Shown: piece by piece, positions 14,940-23,162 of the stretch
Numbering within the stretch: the stretch's first letter is position 1
How the letters are laid out: every line of letters begins with the position of its first letter
IMG/VR virus record: IMGVR_UViG_3300035016_000019
Span: 1-38,135 of that record
DNA from: a virus
Reading direction: 5' to 3' (one strand)
DNA: 38,135 nt
Notes under the pieces: model-generated
The model's input: only the letters and a program-made list of their open reading frames with translations
Database searches by the model: none
What the model was told of the DNA's origin: nothing
Made by a program: the position numbers and the translations under genes

Positions 14940-16850
14940 TCAGCGAAGCCAGCCGCTGCGCGGCGCGAGCCAGCCGCGCGGGCGCTGCGTGTCCGACGCG
15001 ACCTGCGGTGGTGTCGCGGGTGCCATGGGCGGCGGGGGCGCCGCTATCATGGGCGCGTCGGCGATTTGGTCTCGCAACTGCTGCCAGAAGCGATCGCCAT
15101 AGCGATCAGCACCGAGCAGCCACAGCGCCGCACGGGCCAGCACCGCGCAGTCCAGCGCCTCGTTCCTCTCGCGGAGCTTCGCCCATTCCTGCCGCGCAAA
15201 GCCGCGCCGGTCCTTCCTCGTGCGCAGCTGCTCCGCGACCAGCTGCTTGACCCATTCCACCTCGATGGCGCGCGGCAGATGCACCCAACCGGGCGGCCAT
15301 TCCTCCGCATCGCCGCGGCCGAGCCAGAGCCGACGATAGAGATCCGCCTTCCAGGTGGAGACCGACACCGTCCAGAGCTTCAGGCCGCGCCGGAGCTTCT
15401 GGCCGTTCACCAGCGCATCCACCGGCGTCGGGCCCTGGACGGGCTGCGCCCGGTTCCAGCCGTCGATGCCCTTGGTGGGCGCGATGCGCGGATCCCGCAG
15501 GCGGCGGAGGTGGCCATAGACGGCAGCGGTGTCGCGGCCGCCGGTGTCGACGCAAAGCCGGGCGACGCGCATCGCGCCACCACCCTGGCGGGGCCAGTCC
15601 CGCGCCAGCAGCTTTGCCAGTTCGTCCCAGGGCTCCCGGTCCCGCGGGCTGCCGGGGATGACGACGTGATCCACCAGCCAGGAGGAGAACCCCTCCGCCC
15701 ATCCCCAGACGTCGCATTCCAGGCGATCGTCCTGCACGTCCACGCCGGCCGTCAGCACCAGCGCGCCGGTGGGCACGACGCCCATGGCGAAATCCTCGCG
15801 GCGCTCGACCAGGCGCTCCCAATCCGGCGCCTCGCCCTGCTCCTGCCAGGTCTCGCCGAGGACGGTGTTTTTGAAGGTCTTGATGTCCTCGGGCTTGCCC
15901 TGGGCCGCCTCCCAATCTCGGGCGATCTGCGCCCAGGAGAGCCAGCCCACCGGCGAGTAGAGTGCCGAGATGTGAAAGCCGACCGTGTGCGGATCCTGGC
16001 CCTCGGCGGTCGCGCGCCATTCGCCGCCGCCGAGCATCGCGGTCTTGTCGTGCTCCTGCATGGGGTGATCGCAGGCGGTGCAATGATACCGCGCCGTCTC
16101 CGGTGCACCCTTCTCCCAGAGCAGCCGCTCGAAGCGCAGCCACTGCATCTCCCCGCACGCCGTGCACGGCACGAAGAACCGCCGCTGGTCGGAGGCAGCG
16201 TATTCCCGCTCGATCCGGCTGCGGCCGGCGATGGTGGGCGTGCTGACCAGGAAGGCCTTGCGGCGCCAGCCGAAGGTGCGGGCGCGCGCCTCGGCGAGCG
16301 CGATCGGGTCACCCTCGCCGGCGACGTCGCCGGGATAAGCGTCCACCTCGTCCAGGAACAGAAACCGCGCCGTCATCGAGCGCAGCCCGACCGCGCTATT
16401 GGCCCCCGTCAGCACCAGGATGCCGCCGGGGAATTCCTTCGACAGCATGGTGTTGCCGCTGTCACGCGCGCGGGCCGGCGCCACCCGCTCGCGCAGCGCG
16501 GGCGTTTCCTCCAGCAGCGGGTCGATGCGCTGACGCGAGAAGCGCTTCGCCAGTTCCACGGTCGGCTGCACCGCTAGCGCGGGCGCCGGCACGTGGTGCA
16601 TGATGTAGCCGAGCCAGTTGTTTCCGCTTTCCGTCGCGCCCACCTGCGCGCCCTTCATGAACACCACGCGCCGCGCGGGATGCACCGCCGAGAGCGCGTC
16701 CATAACGTCTTTGAGGTAGGGCGTGCGGCTCGTGCGCCAGGGGCCGGGTTCCGCCGAGGCGCGGCTGCCGAGCATGCGATGCCGCTCGGCCCATTCCGAG
16801 ACGGTGAGCTGCGGTGGTGGGCGGAGCATGGCGCCCACGCGACGGCGCAC
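14940..16850 (-). CDS. Terminase large subunit (lambda gpA family), 636 aa
   Basis: This ATPase-nuclease packages DNA into proheads. The ATPase half has a gpA-type P-loop region (FMKGAQVGATESG, about residues 64-76) and Walker B ARFLFLDEVDAYPG (161-174). A zinc ribbon follows with cysteines at about 229, 232, 257 and 260 (CTAC, CTAC). The nuclease half begins LTAGVDVQDDRLECDVWGW, with the catalytic aspartates of the RNase H-like fold, and later has CVDTGGRDTAAVYGHLRR. Length fits the family. The start is GTG 16850, with an internal ATG at 16829 possible. It follows TerS by four bases. A gpA-type enzyme suggests cos-site packaging, but I could not locate a cos site. Confidence 0.95.
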   Translation of the reverse strand: MRRRVGAMLRPPPQLTVSEWAERHRMLGSRASAEPGPWRTSRTPYLKDVMDALSAVHPARRVVFMKGAQVGATESGNNWLGYIMHHVPAPALAVQPTVELAKRFSRQRIDPLLEETPALRERVAPARARDSGNTMLSKEFPGGILVLTGANSAVGLRSMTARFLFLDEVDAYPGDVAGEGDPIALAEARARTFGWRRKAFLVSTPTIAGRSRIEREYAASDQRRFFVPCTACGEMQWLRFERLLWEKGAPETARYHCTACDHPMQEHDKTAMLGGGEWRATAEGQDPHTVGFHISALYSPVGWLSWAQIARDWEAAQGKPEDIKTFKNTVLGETWQEQGEAPDWERLVERREDFAMGVVPTGALVLTAGVDVQDDRLECDVWGWAEGFSSWLVDHVVIPGSPRDREPWDELAKLLARDWPRQGGGAMRVARLCVDTGGRDTAAVYGHLRRLRDPRIAPTKGIDGWNRAQPVQGPTPVDALVNGQKLRRGLKLWTVSVSTWKADLYRRLWLGRGDAEEWPPGWVHLPRAIEVEWVKQLVAEQLRTRKDRRGFARQEWAKLRERNEALDCAVLARAALWLLGADRYGDRFWQQLRDQIADAPMIAAPPPPMAPATPPQVASDTQRPRGWLAPRSGWLR

Positions 16851-16854
16851 ATGC

Positions 16855-17370
16855 TCACGGCTGCGGAGACCGGTCCCCTCCGAGGCCTGCTGGATCGAAG
16901 CGATCGGCCGCCTCCGTCAGCAGGTCGGTGATGTGGCTCTGCAGGATGGTCTGCAGCAGATGCGGATCGACGCCCATCTCGGCGGCGATCAGGCCGGAGA
17001 CGCGGGCGGGCCAGTTCAGCAGCGCGTCACGCATCGTGCTGCCGATCTCATCGAGCGCGGCATTGGCCTCGGTGACATCGAGCAGGCGCCGCTTGGTCTC
17101 ATCCAGCGTGAGCCGCTGCGCCTCCACCTTCAGGGCGAGCTGCGCGACCTTCAGCCGCGCGAAGGGAGTGCCCTCGGCGCCGGCACCGCTGGCCAGGGGC
17201 GAGCGGACAGGATCGGCGGTCTCGGTCAGGCGGCGGCGGGTCTTGTCGATGTCCCACTGGCCGTCCGGCTCGCGGGCAATACGGCCAGCCCGTTCGGCCT
17301 TGTGGATGGCGGTGTCGCTGACGCCGAGGCGGCGGGCGGCCTCGCGCGTGGAGGCGGTCAGTTCCGGCAT
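16855..17370 (-). CDS. Terminase small subunit (Nu1-like), 171 aa
   Basis: The DNA-recognition subunit of the packaging enzyme. Residues 3-50 form a winged helix-turn-helix (STREAARRLGVSDTAIHKAE, RAGRIAREPDGQWDIDKTRR). The middle is a helical oligomerisation region (KVAQLALKVEAQRLTLDETK), and the C-terminus is helical (GVDPHLLQTILQSHITDLL). The ATG at 17370 has GGGAGG eight bases upstream. It is the first gene of the packaging and structural run, directly after a strong hairpin, so a late transcript probably begins near here. I cannot identify its promoter. Confidence 0.85.
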   Translation of the reverse strand: MPELTASTREAARRLGVSDTAIHKAERAGRIAREPDGQWDIDKTRRRLTETADPVRSPLASGAGAEGTPFARLKVAQLALKVEAQRLTLDETKRRLLDVTEANAALDEIGSTMRDALLNWPARVSGLIAAEMGVDPHLLQTILQSHITDLLTEAADRFDPAGLGGDRSPQP

Positions 17371-17410
17371 GGCGGCGACCTCCCGCCGCGCGTGATGGTC
17401 GTGACAGGAA

Positions 17411-17440
17411 AGGGCCCGCTACCCTTCGGCGGCGGGCCCT
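17411..17440 (-). terminator. Hairpin terminator between early/middle and structural genes
   Basis: AGGGCCCGC and GCGGGCCCT pair perfectly (9 bp) around 12 bases, just after the DUF3489 stop. On the minus strand the stem runs into TTTCC, a short U-tract. Its position separates replication/modification genes from terminase and virion genes, where a late antiterminator or late promoter would act. Confidence 0.5.
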
Positions 17441-17460
17441 CAATGTGTCCGACCAGTTTG

Positions 17461-18306
17461 TCAGGCCGGCAGGTGGTAGACCGTATAGGACCCGCGAGCG
17501 CCCTCCTTGTTCGGGCCGACCTGCCGGATGCGCTCCAGCACCTGCACTTCGATGCCCTGGCGCTTCTTCAGGCCCGCGAAGAACCCGCGCACCGTGTGCT
17601 GCTGCCAGCCCGTCGCCTCGCAGATCTGCGCAATCGTCGCGCCCTCCTCGCGGCGGAGCAGGGCAAGCACCGCCTCCTGCTTCGTGCCCTCGCGCGGCTT
17701 GCGCGCAGCGCCTCGCTCGCGCGCGGCGCGGGCAGGTTTGCCTGCGAGGGCGGCGCGAAGGGCCTGCATCGGGGCGTCGAGGGCGGTGATCATGTCCGTC
17801 TCGCGGTTCGCCTCGTCGTCCCAGGCAGCGAGCACCGCCGCGGCGGCGTCGCGCAGGTTGGCGCGCGGGGCGGGCGCGGCCAGGGCGGCGTCCAGCAGGG
17901 CGATCTCCTCCGTCAGGGGCGCGGTCTGGGCGGCTTGGGGGGGCTCGGCGTCCTGTGGGGCGGGCTCGGCATCCGGCGCCACCGTGGGCGTCGTGTCCGG
18001 AACGCTGCCCTCAATCCCGGACGCATCCGGCTCACCAGGCATGGGCTCGTTCGGGTCAATCCCGATCGCGCGCAGCCCGTCGTCGGTGACGCGCGCCACG
18101 ATCCAGGTTCCGTCCTCATCCTGTCGCCAGCCGAGGCCGACATACTCCGCCGGGGCGTTGATCTCAGTGAGCAGCGTGTTCTTGATCATGCTGCGGAACA
18201 CCGCGTTGCGGGCCCCTGCCGGCAGGGTCTTGGGCGCGCGGGCGAGGCCCATCTCGTGCTGTGCGGCAGCGGCGAGGATGGCGCGCTGCGTGTCGGAAAG
18301 CTTCAT
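17461..18306 (-). CDS. DUF3489 domain protein, 281 aa
   Basis: The N-terminus (MKLSDTQRAILAAAAQHEMG) and the C-terminal winged-helix-like segment (GTKQEAVLALLRREEGATIA, QICEATGWQQHTVRGFFAGL) define DUF3489. The two parts are joined by an acidic, Pro/Ala-rich linker of about 100 residues. The C-terminal part resembles a DNA-binding helix-turn-helix, so a regulatory or DNA-packaging-related role is plausible. ATG 18306 has GGAG upstream; the frame is open further up but without family resemblance. It is the last gene before the hairpin and terminase, and such a placement would suit a late-gene regulator, though nothing proves that. Confidence 0.82.
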   Translation of the reverse strand: MKLSDTQRAILAAAAQHEMGLARAPKTLPAGARNAVFRSMIKNTLLTEINAPAEYVGLGWRQDEDGTWIVARVTDDGLRAIGIDPNEPMPGEPDASGIEGSVPDTTPTVAPDAEPAPQDAEPPQAAQTAPLTEEIALLDAALAAPAPRANLRDAAAAVLAAWDDEANRETDMITALDAPMQALRAALAGKPARAARERGAARKPREGTKQEAVLALLRREEGATIAQICEATGWQQHTVRGFFAGLKKRQGIEVQVLERIRQVGPNKEGARGSYTVYHLPA

Positions 18307-18403
18307 CGTCGTGGTCTCCAGCCTTGGGCGGCCGACCCTCGGCCCCCTACTGCCGGGAGCCCCGCCGGCGTGGCCGGTCGGGGCGGTGCGGAAGTGGGCC
18401 GCG

Positions 18404-18640
18404 TCAGGCGCTGTATTCGCCCCGGCGGAAATGCTGATCCGCGACATCCCTGACCTTCGCCGTGGCATCCGCGAGCCAGGCGGCCTCGCCCCAAAGCACC
18501 GCCTCCGGGTCCGCCCCGAAGTGATCCGCGCTGGCCTGCTGCAACTCCGCGAGCAGGGCGTCGAACTCCGCCTTGTGCTTCAGGAAGGCGGCCAGGCTGT
18601 TTTCCTGGCTGCGGGCGGCGCGGGCTTCGCGGTCGGTCAT
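18404..18640 (-). CDS. Small hypothetical phage protein, 78 aa
   Basis: ATG 18640 (MTDREARAARSQENSLAAFL) has GGAG upstream and is preferred over an in-frame start at 18706 whose extension is Thr/Arg-rich. The protein is almost wholly helical and acidic, with KHKAEFDALLAELQQASADH and AVLWGEAAWLADATAKVRDV, and has no cysteine or membrane segment. It lies between the methylases and DUF3489 on the same strand. I do not recognise the family. Confidence 0.65.
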   Translation of the reverse strand: MTDREARAARSQENSLAAFLKHKAEFDALLAELQQASADHFGADPEAVLWGEAAWLADATAKVRDVADQHFRRGEYSA

Positions 18641-18737
18641 GGTCGTCTCCGTCGTGGTGCAGGGCATCCCCTGCGTGTGACGGACCATTCGCGCTGTGGC
18701 GCGCACGAGCCAAGCAAGATGCAGCGTCGCGAGACTG

Positions 18738-20006
18738 CTATGATTCGGCGGTCTGGATCACATCATGATCGACGATGCCGCGCGCCGCGGCGACGTCGGC
18801 GAAGATGCGGTCGTCACCCTCCAGCACCGCGGCTTCGCCGGTCGTCTCCTGCCAGCGCCGCACGATGACGTCGGCATAGGCCGGATCGATCTCCAGCAAC
18901 ACGGCACGCCGCCCGGTCCGCTCCGCCGCGATCATCGTCGTGCCCGAGCCGCCGAAAGAGTCCAGCACCGTGTCGCGCGGCTTGCTGCTGTTGCGGATGG
19001 CGCGCTCGACCAGCGCCACCGGCTTCATGGTAGGATGCAGGTCGTTCCGCGCCGGCTTATCGAAGTGCCAGACGTTCCCCTGGTCACGCGCGCCGCACCA
19101 GTAGTGCTGCGCGCCAGCCTTCCAGCCATAGAGCATCGCCTCGAACTGCTGGTGGTAGTCGGCGCGGCCGAGCGCGAAGGTGTTCTTCGCCCAGATGATC
19201 GTGCTGGACCACTTCCCGCCCGCCTCCTGCCAGACGCGATGCAGCGTTGGCCATTCGGAGGAGGACATGCAGACGTAGCAGGCGCCCTTGGTGACCGAGA
19301 GCAGGTTGGCCAGGGCCGGCCGCAGGAACTCCGGAAAGCCGCCGCCGAGCGCGTCATTCGCGATCGTCATCTTCGCCGCGGTGCCGCCCTCATAGGCGAC
19401 GTTATAGGGCGGATCGACGAAGCCCATGTCGGCCAAATGGCCGGTGCCGAGCGCGCGCTGCACATCGGCCAGCTTCGTCGCATCGCCGCAGAGCAGCCTG
19501 TGTTCCCCACAGCGCCAGAGATCGTCCGTGCGGGTGACGGGCACCACGGACGGCAGCGGCGCGTCATCGGCATCGTCGCCGAGGCCGGCATCGGCAGCTA
19601 CCAGCAGCCGGTCGAGCTCCATCCCCGAGAAGCCAAGCACATCGAGGTCGACCACCGCTTCGTCCCGGATGCGGGCGATCTCGGCGGCGAGCAGGGCTTC
19701 GTCCCAGCCGGAGTTCAGCGCGATCTGGTTGTCCGCCAACCGAAGCGCCCGCGCCTGCGCCGGGGACAGATGGCCGAGCCGCAGCACCGGCACGGACGCG
19801 AGCCTGAGCTGCTTGGCCGCCATGACGCGGCCGTGGCCGGCGATCAACACGCCTTCGGCGTCGACCAGGACCGGGTTCACGAAGCCGAACTCGGCGATGG
19901 AGGCGGCGATCTGCGCCACCTGCGAGGGGGAGTGGGTGCGCGCGTTCTCGGCATAGGGCACAAGGGACGCCAGAGGCAGGCTGGTCACCACGAGGTCATG
20001 CTGCAT
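18738..20006 (-). CDS. ParB-like domain/DNA adenine-type methyltransferase fusion (DPPY), 422 aa
   Basis: Residues 8-110 are a ParB/sulfiredoxin-type domain (LVPYAENARTHSPSQVAQIA, GHGR at 57-60, LADNQIALNSGWD). Residues about 160-405 are an amino-methyltransferase with GEHRLLCGDATK at 168-178, catalytic DPPY at 198-201, HPTMKPVALVERAI at 324-337 and the AdoMet motif FGGSGTT at 351-357; this motif order is that of beta-class enzymes. DPPY usually indicates N6-adenine methylation. The ATG at 20006 overlaps the end of the second fusion gene by 11 bases, with GGAGG nine bases upstream. Such phage enzymes protect DNA from restriction; the target site is unknown. Confidence 0.9.
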   Translation of the reverse strand: MQHDLVVTSLPLASLVPYAENARTHSPSQVAQIAASIAEFGFVNPVLVDAEGVLIAGHGRVMAAKQLRLASVPVLRLGHLSPAQARALRLADNQIALNSGWDEALLAAEIARIRDEAVVDLDVLGFSGMELDRLLVAADAGLGDDADDAPLPSVVPVTRTDDLWRCGEHRLLCGDATKLADVQRALGTGHLADMGFVDPPYNVAYEGGTAAKMTIANDALGGGFPEFLRPALANLLSVTKGACYVCMSSSEWPTLHRVWQEAGGKWSSTIIWAKNTFALGRADYHQQFEAMLYGWKAGAQHYWCGARDQGNVWHFDKPARNDLHPTMKPVALVERAIRNSSKPRDTVLDSFGGSGTTMIAAERTGRRAVLLEIDPAYADVIVRRWQETTGEAAVLEGDDRIFADVAAARGIVDHDVIQTAES

Positions 20007-21465
20007 CGGCGGTGACCTCCGTCCGCGTCGCAGCCACGGCGTTGTAATCGCGCCCGTCATCGGCGAGCGTCACCGGCATGTCCGGATGCAGCATTCGCCA
20101 CCGCGCCACAGCCAGGTCGACATAGGCCGGCGCGAGTTCGACGGCGCGCACGCGGCGTCCGGTCCGCTGCCCGGCCAGGGTGGTGGTGCCGGAGCCGCCG
20201 AAGGGCTCGAACACCACCTCGCCATCGTCCGTGTACGCCCGCATCAGGAACTCCGGCAGCACCACCGGGAACACCGCGGGGTGCTCTGTCTCGATGCCGC
20301 GGCCCTTATGGCGCGTCAGGCGCAGCACGTTGTCGGGGATCCGAAAGTCCTGCACCGGCAGGCCGGCGTGCTGGTATTCCGAGATGGTGCCGTCCGCCGC
20401 GCGCAGCCCGCTGCCCTTGTTCGGCGTGCCGGCCCATTTGCAGGGCACGATCTTGTTCGCCTGCCGGGCCTGCCGGTTGAAGTGGAAGACCAGTTCGAAG
20501 GCTGGCGCGAGACGACCATTCCAGTCACCGGGCAGGCCGGGTCCCTGGTCCCAGGTGTAGAGGCCGAACCGGCGCCAGCCGCGGGCGCGCATCCAGTCGA
20601 GCCAGCCGCCCCAATAGGGCTGCCACTCATTGTCGCGATGGATCAGCCCGAGGTTCACCAGCACCTGGCCGTCCGGCCTCATGGCCGCGTCGAGATGCTG
20701 GAACACGCCCTGCATCAGGGCGTCCCAATCGGTGCCGCCGCCGGTGGTGTAGTCGCGCTGGTTCCCGTAGGGCGGCGACGTGAACAGCAGCGCGGCCCGG
20801 TCCTCGCCCATGACGTGCGCCACACTGGATGCGTCGGTGCTGTCGCCGCATAGCAGGCGATGCTCGCCCAGCAGCCAGAGGTCGCCCGGGCGGGTGACGG
20901 CCTGGCGCGGCGGCTCCGGATCGGCGTCGGCGGGGTCCTCCGCCAGCCCTTCCTCCGCCACCGCCGCGCCTGCCCCACTGGCTCCCTCGGCCGGATCCGC
21001 GGACAGAGCCTCGGGCGCGTCGCCGTCGGACACGGCATCTCCAGCCGCCGCGAGGATGTCCGCGAGCTCATCCGCCGAGAAGCCGAGCGCCGCGAGGTCG
21101 ATGTCCTGCGCTGCCTGCACCGCGGCGAGCGCATCACGCAGCAGCGCCTGGTCCCAGGTGGCGTTCTCCGCGATGCGATTGTCGGCGAGGCGCAGCGCCT
21201 CCTTCTGCGCCGCGGAAAGGTGCCGCAGCACGATCACCGGCACCTTCGCCATGCCGAGCGCCAACGCCGCCTCGAGCCGGCCGTGGCCAGCGATCAGCAC
21301 GCCGTCCTCGTCCACCAGCAGCGGGTTGGTGAAGCCGAAAGCCAGTATGCTGGCCTTGATCTGCTCGATCTGCTCGGCGCTGTGCACGCGGGCATTGCCG
21401 GCATGCGGGCGCAGCTCCGCCAACGGACGCAGCAGGATCTTCGCCGCCATCCAGGGGAGCGTCAT
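19996..21465 (-). CDS. ParB-like domain/DNA methyltransferase fusion (SPPY), 489 aa
   Basis: Same architecture as the next gene but divergent. The ParB-like domain spans about residues 12-125 (LRPHAGNARVHSAEQIEQIK, GHGR at 60-63, LADNRIAENATWDQALLRDA). An acidic linker (about 145-188) follows, then a methyltransferase with GEHRLLCGDST, TSPPYGNQRDY (catalytic SPPY 230-233) and PFGGSGTT at 421-428. SPPY is common in N4-cytosine enzymes, so this one may modify a different base from its DPPY neighbour. ATG 21465 is chosen because family similarity begins there; the frame stays open to 21672 across a repeat-rich leader. It is transcribed first of the pair. Confidence 0.88.
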   Translation of the reverse strand: MTLPWMAAKILLRPLAELRPHAGNARVHSAEQIEQIKASILAFGFTNPLLVDEDGVLIAGHGRLEAALALGMAKVPVIVLRHLSAAQKEALRLADNRIAENATWDQALLRDALAAVQAAQDIDLAALGFSADELADILAAAGDAVSDGDAPEALSADPAEGASGAGAAVAEEGLAEDPADADPEPPRQAVTRPGDLWLLGEHRLLCGDSTDASSVAHVMGEDRAALLFTSPPYGNQRDYTTGGGTDWDALMQGVFQHLDAAMRPDGQVLVNLGLIHRDNEWQPYWGGWLDWMRARGWRRFGLYTWDQGPGLPGDWNGRLAPAFELVFHFNRQARQANKIVPCKWAGTPNKGSGLRAADGTISEYQHAGLPVQDFRIPDNVLRLTRHKGRGIETEHPAVFPVVLPEFLMRAYTDDGEVVFEPFGGSGTTTLAGQRTGRRVRAVELAPAYVDLAVARWRMLHPDMPVTLADDGRDYNAVAATRTEVTADAA

Positions 21466-21489
21466 GGAACCATCCAGATCTGGAGGGGG

Positions 21490-21582
21490 TGCAAACCGTG
21501 CGGCGCGCGACTGCAAACCGAGCGCGCCATGGTTTGCGGCTATCTCTTTGATCGCGCGGAGAAAGGCTGCAAACTGCAAACC
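21490..21582. repeat. TGCAAACC repeat array in the 314-bp leader of the methylase genes
   Basis: Five copies of TGCAAAC(C) occur within 93 bases: at 21490, 21512, 21568 and 21575 on the plus strand and one inverted copy at 21531 (GGTTTGCG). The copies at 21513-21519 and 21531-21537 make a 7-bp inverted repeat around 11 bases; those at 21568 and 21575 are head to tail. A CCAGATCTGG palindrome lies at 21475-21484, next to the start codon. The rest of 21466-21779 has a small hairpin (GTGGCT/AGCCAC, 21691-21706) and no convincing gene. This looks like an operator or iteron cluster. Confidence 0.55.
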
Positions 21583-21779
21583 ATATTTTCGGCCTGGCGC
21601 TAGCGACCTTGCGCGCTTCCGCCCCCCGCATACGCCAGGCCCAGGAAGGACCCTGCGGCTCGCGAGCCACACTGCCGATGATCACGCCGAGTGGCTGGTG
21701 AGCCACCCGGCGGCGAGACCCACGCCTCGCCAGTGATCGGAAGGAAGCACGCCGAATTCACGTGGGTCTATGCACTCGT

Positions 21780-22391
21780 TTAGGCCCGCGCAGATTTTTC
21801 CTCGAGGGCCGCCAGCGAGAGGAACGGCGTTGCAGACGCCGCGGCACGTGAGCGTCGGACGAGCCCGAAGTGCACGCTCAGCACGCCGAGCGCACCGACC
21901 AACGCGCCCTGCGCATGCGCTGGGTTCATCGGCCTGCCGTTCCAGCCCTGCCGCACCGACCAGTCGCGGATCGAGTTCTCGAGGCCGACGACGTGCCATG
22001 CGACGCTGCCGGAGGGGCTGCCGAAGCCACCGAGCGCGTCGATCGCCTGCACGACCCGCTCGCGCGCCACCGCCTGGCTCTCGGTGAGCATATCGGACGA
22101 CGCGCCCGCGATGCGGATCAGCGGCATGGTCCGCACGCGGTTGAGCGCTGCGCGCTGGAACAGCGTCCGGAAGATCACGCCGGCCTCGTGCATCTGCGGC
22201 GTGATGCTGCCATTGGCGAGCAGCACGCCGAGGCTGTCGATGGCGCGGCGATGCTGCACCGGGCAGCCGGTCTCGGGATCCGCAGCGCGGACGTTCTCTT
22301 CGAAGCCGCCGTGCTGCAGCCGCCACTTCGAGGGCTTGGACAGGTCCTCGCCCTCCGCCTTACGCCGCGCGCTCTTCCGCTTACCGGCCAT
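21780..22391 (-). CDS. Hypothetical phage protein (possible DUF6456-like helical regulator), 203 aa
   Basis: ATG 22391 (MAGKRKSARRKAEGEDLSKP) has GGAGGG upstream. After the very basic N-terminus comes KWRLQHGGFEENVRAADPET, a helical middle (HEAGVIFRTLFQRAALNRVR) and a C-terminal helical domain (VVGLENSIRDWSVRQGWNGR, GALVGALGVLSVHFGL). The C-terminal pattern, an acidic helix then a short loop then an Ala/Leu helix ending H-F/Y-G, reminds me of DUF6456, but I am not certain. No enzyme motif is present. It precedes the repeat-bearing leader of the methylases, so a DNA-binding regulator acting there is conceivable. Confidence 0.65.
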   Translation of the reverse strand: MAGKRKSARRKAEGEDLSKPSKWRLQHGGFEENVRAADPETGCPVQHRRAIDSLGVLLANGSITPQMHEAGVIFRTLFQRAALNRVRTMPLIRIAGASSDMLTESQAVARERVVQAIDALGGFGSPSGSVAWHVVGLENSIRDWSVRQGWNGRPMNPAHAQGALVGALGVLSVHFGLVRRSRAAASATPFLSLAALEEKSARA

Positions 22392-22608
22392 GGTTCGTCC
22401 CTCCGTCGCGCCGCCCCCAGCGGCGGTTGGCCTCGTTGATGATCGCCTGGCGCAGCCAGGGATCGGTGATGTCCTCGACCGGGATCGCGGCGACGCCGTG
22501 CCGGTGCCAGGCAGCGGCACGCATGGCGTTCATCTCGGTGTCGGTGGTCGGGCTGCGTGCTCGGTCCAGACACGACCGAGGTAGCCTCGGGGCATCGACA
22601 AGCTTCAT
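22381..22608 (-). CDS. Small hypothetical phage protein, 75 aa
   Basis: ATG 22608 overlaps the HNH gene stop (ATGA) and has GGAGG eight bases upstream. The C-terminal part (VEDITDPWLRQAIINEANRR) looks like a conserved helical segment; the last residues overlap the next ATG by 11 bases. No recognised domain. The longer open frame to 23004 merely shadows the HNH gene. Confidence 0.6.
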   Translation of the reverse strand: MKLVDAPRLPRSCLDRARSPTTDTEMNAMRAAAWHRHGVAAIPVEDITDPWLRQAIINEANRRWGRRDGGTNHGR

Positions 22609-23162
22609 CGGACGTGCCTCCAGCGCCGGCCGTTGACGATGTTGTCGACTACCTGCCGGCACAGGCCGAACCCTTCGGCGGCCACCGTGCGTGGCACGCG
22701 CATGGCGACCATTCTCCTGATCGCCAGCGCGCAAACCTCGTCGATCTTTGCCTGGCCATTGCGGCTGCCGCGGTTGTGCGTGCCGTGCACCACAGTGTCG
22801 GCCATGTTGTCCCGCTGCGTCGCCCAGCGCAGGTTCGTCCAGTGGTTGTTGCCCCGACTGCCATCCCGGTGGGCCACTACGTGCTCCGCCGAGGGCGGCT
22901 TGCCGAGGAAGGCGAGGGCTACCAGGCGATGCACGGTGGTCCGCCAGTCCTGGTTGCCGCGCCAAAGCGAGACCTGGAGGTACCCGGTCTGCTTGTTGCG
23001 CCACGGCCTGAGAATCCGGCCCGCTGTCGCGCCTCGGCCGGGGACGACGCGTCGAACGGCACCGGATTCCGAAACCTCATATTCTGGCCAGCCGGGGACG
23101 GCTCGCCACGCATCGCCGACCGAGGCCACAGACCCGGTAGGGGTCACAGTGGATCGCGTCAT
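22605..23162 (-). CDS. HNH endonuclease with NUMOD4-like domain, 185 aa
   Basis: Residues 19-40 (WRAVPGWPEYEVSESGAVRR) are a NUMOD4-type motif. The HNH core lies at about 78-120: HRLVALAFLG, then EHVVAHRDGSRGNNHWTNLR with His98/Asp100, Asn106 and Asn110. A C-terminal helix-turn-helix-like segment (PRTVAAEGFGLCRQVVDNIV) may contact DNA. Length is right for free-standing homing-type HNH enzymes. It overlaps the RuvC-like gene and the next small gene by four bases each, so it has become part of the operon. Role: either a homing endonuclease or a nuclease recruited for packaging or recombination; the sequence does not decide. Confidence 0.88.
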   Translation of the reverse strand: MTRSTVTPTGSVASVGDAWRAVPGWPEYEVSESGAVRRVVPGRGATAGRILRPWRNKQTGYLQVSLWRGNQDWRTTVHRLVALAFLGKPPSAEHVVAHRDGSRGNNHWTNLRWATQRDNMADTVVHGTHNRGSRNGQAKIDEVCALAIRRMVAMRVPRTVAAEGFGLCRQVVDNIVNGRRWRHVR

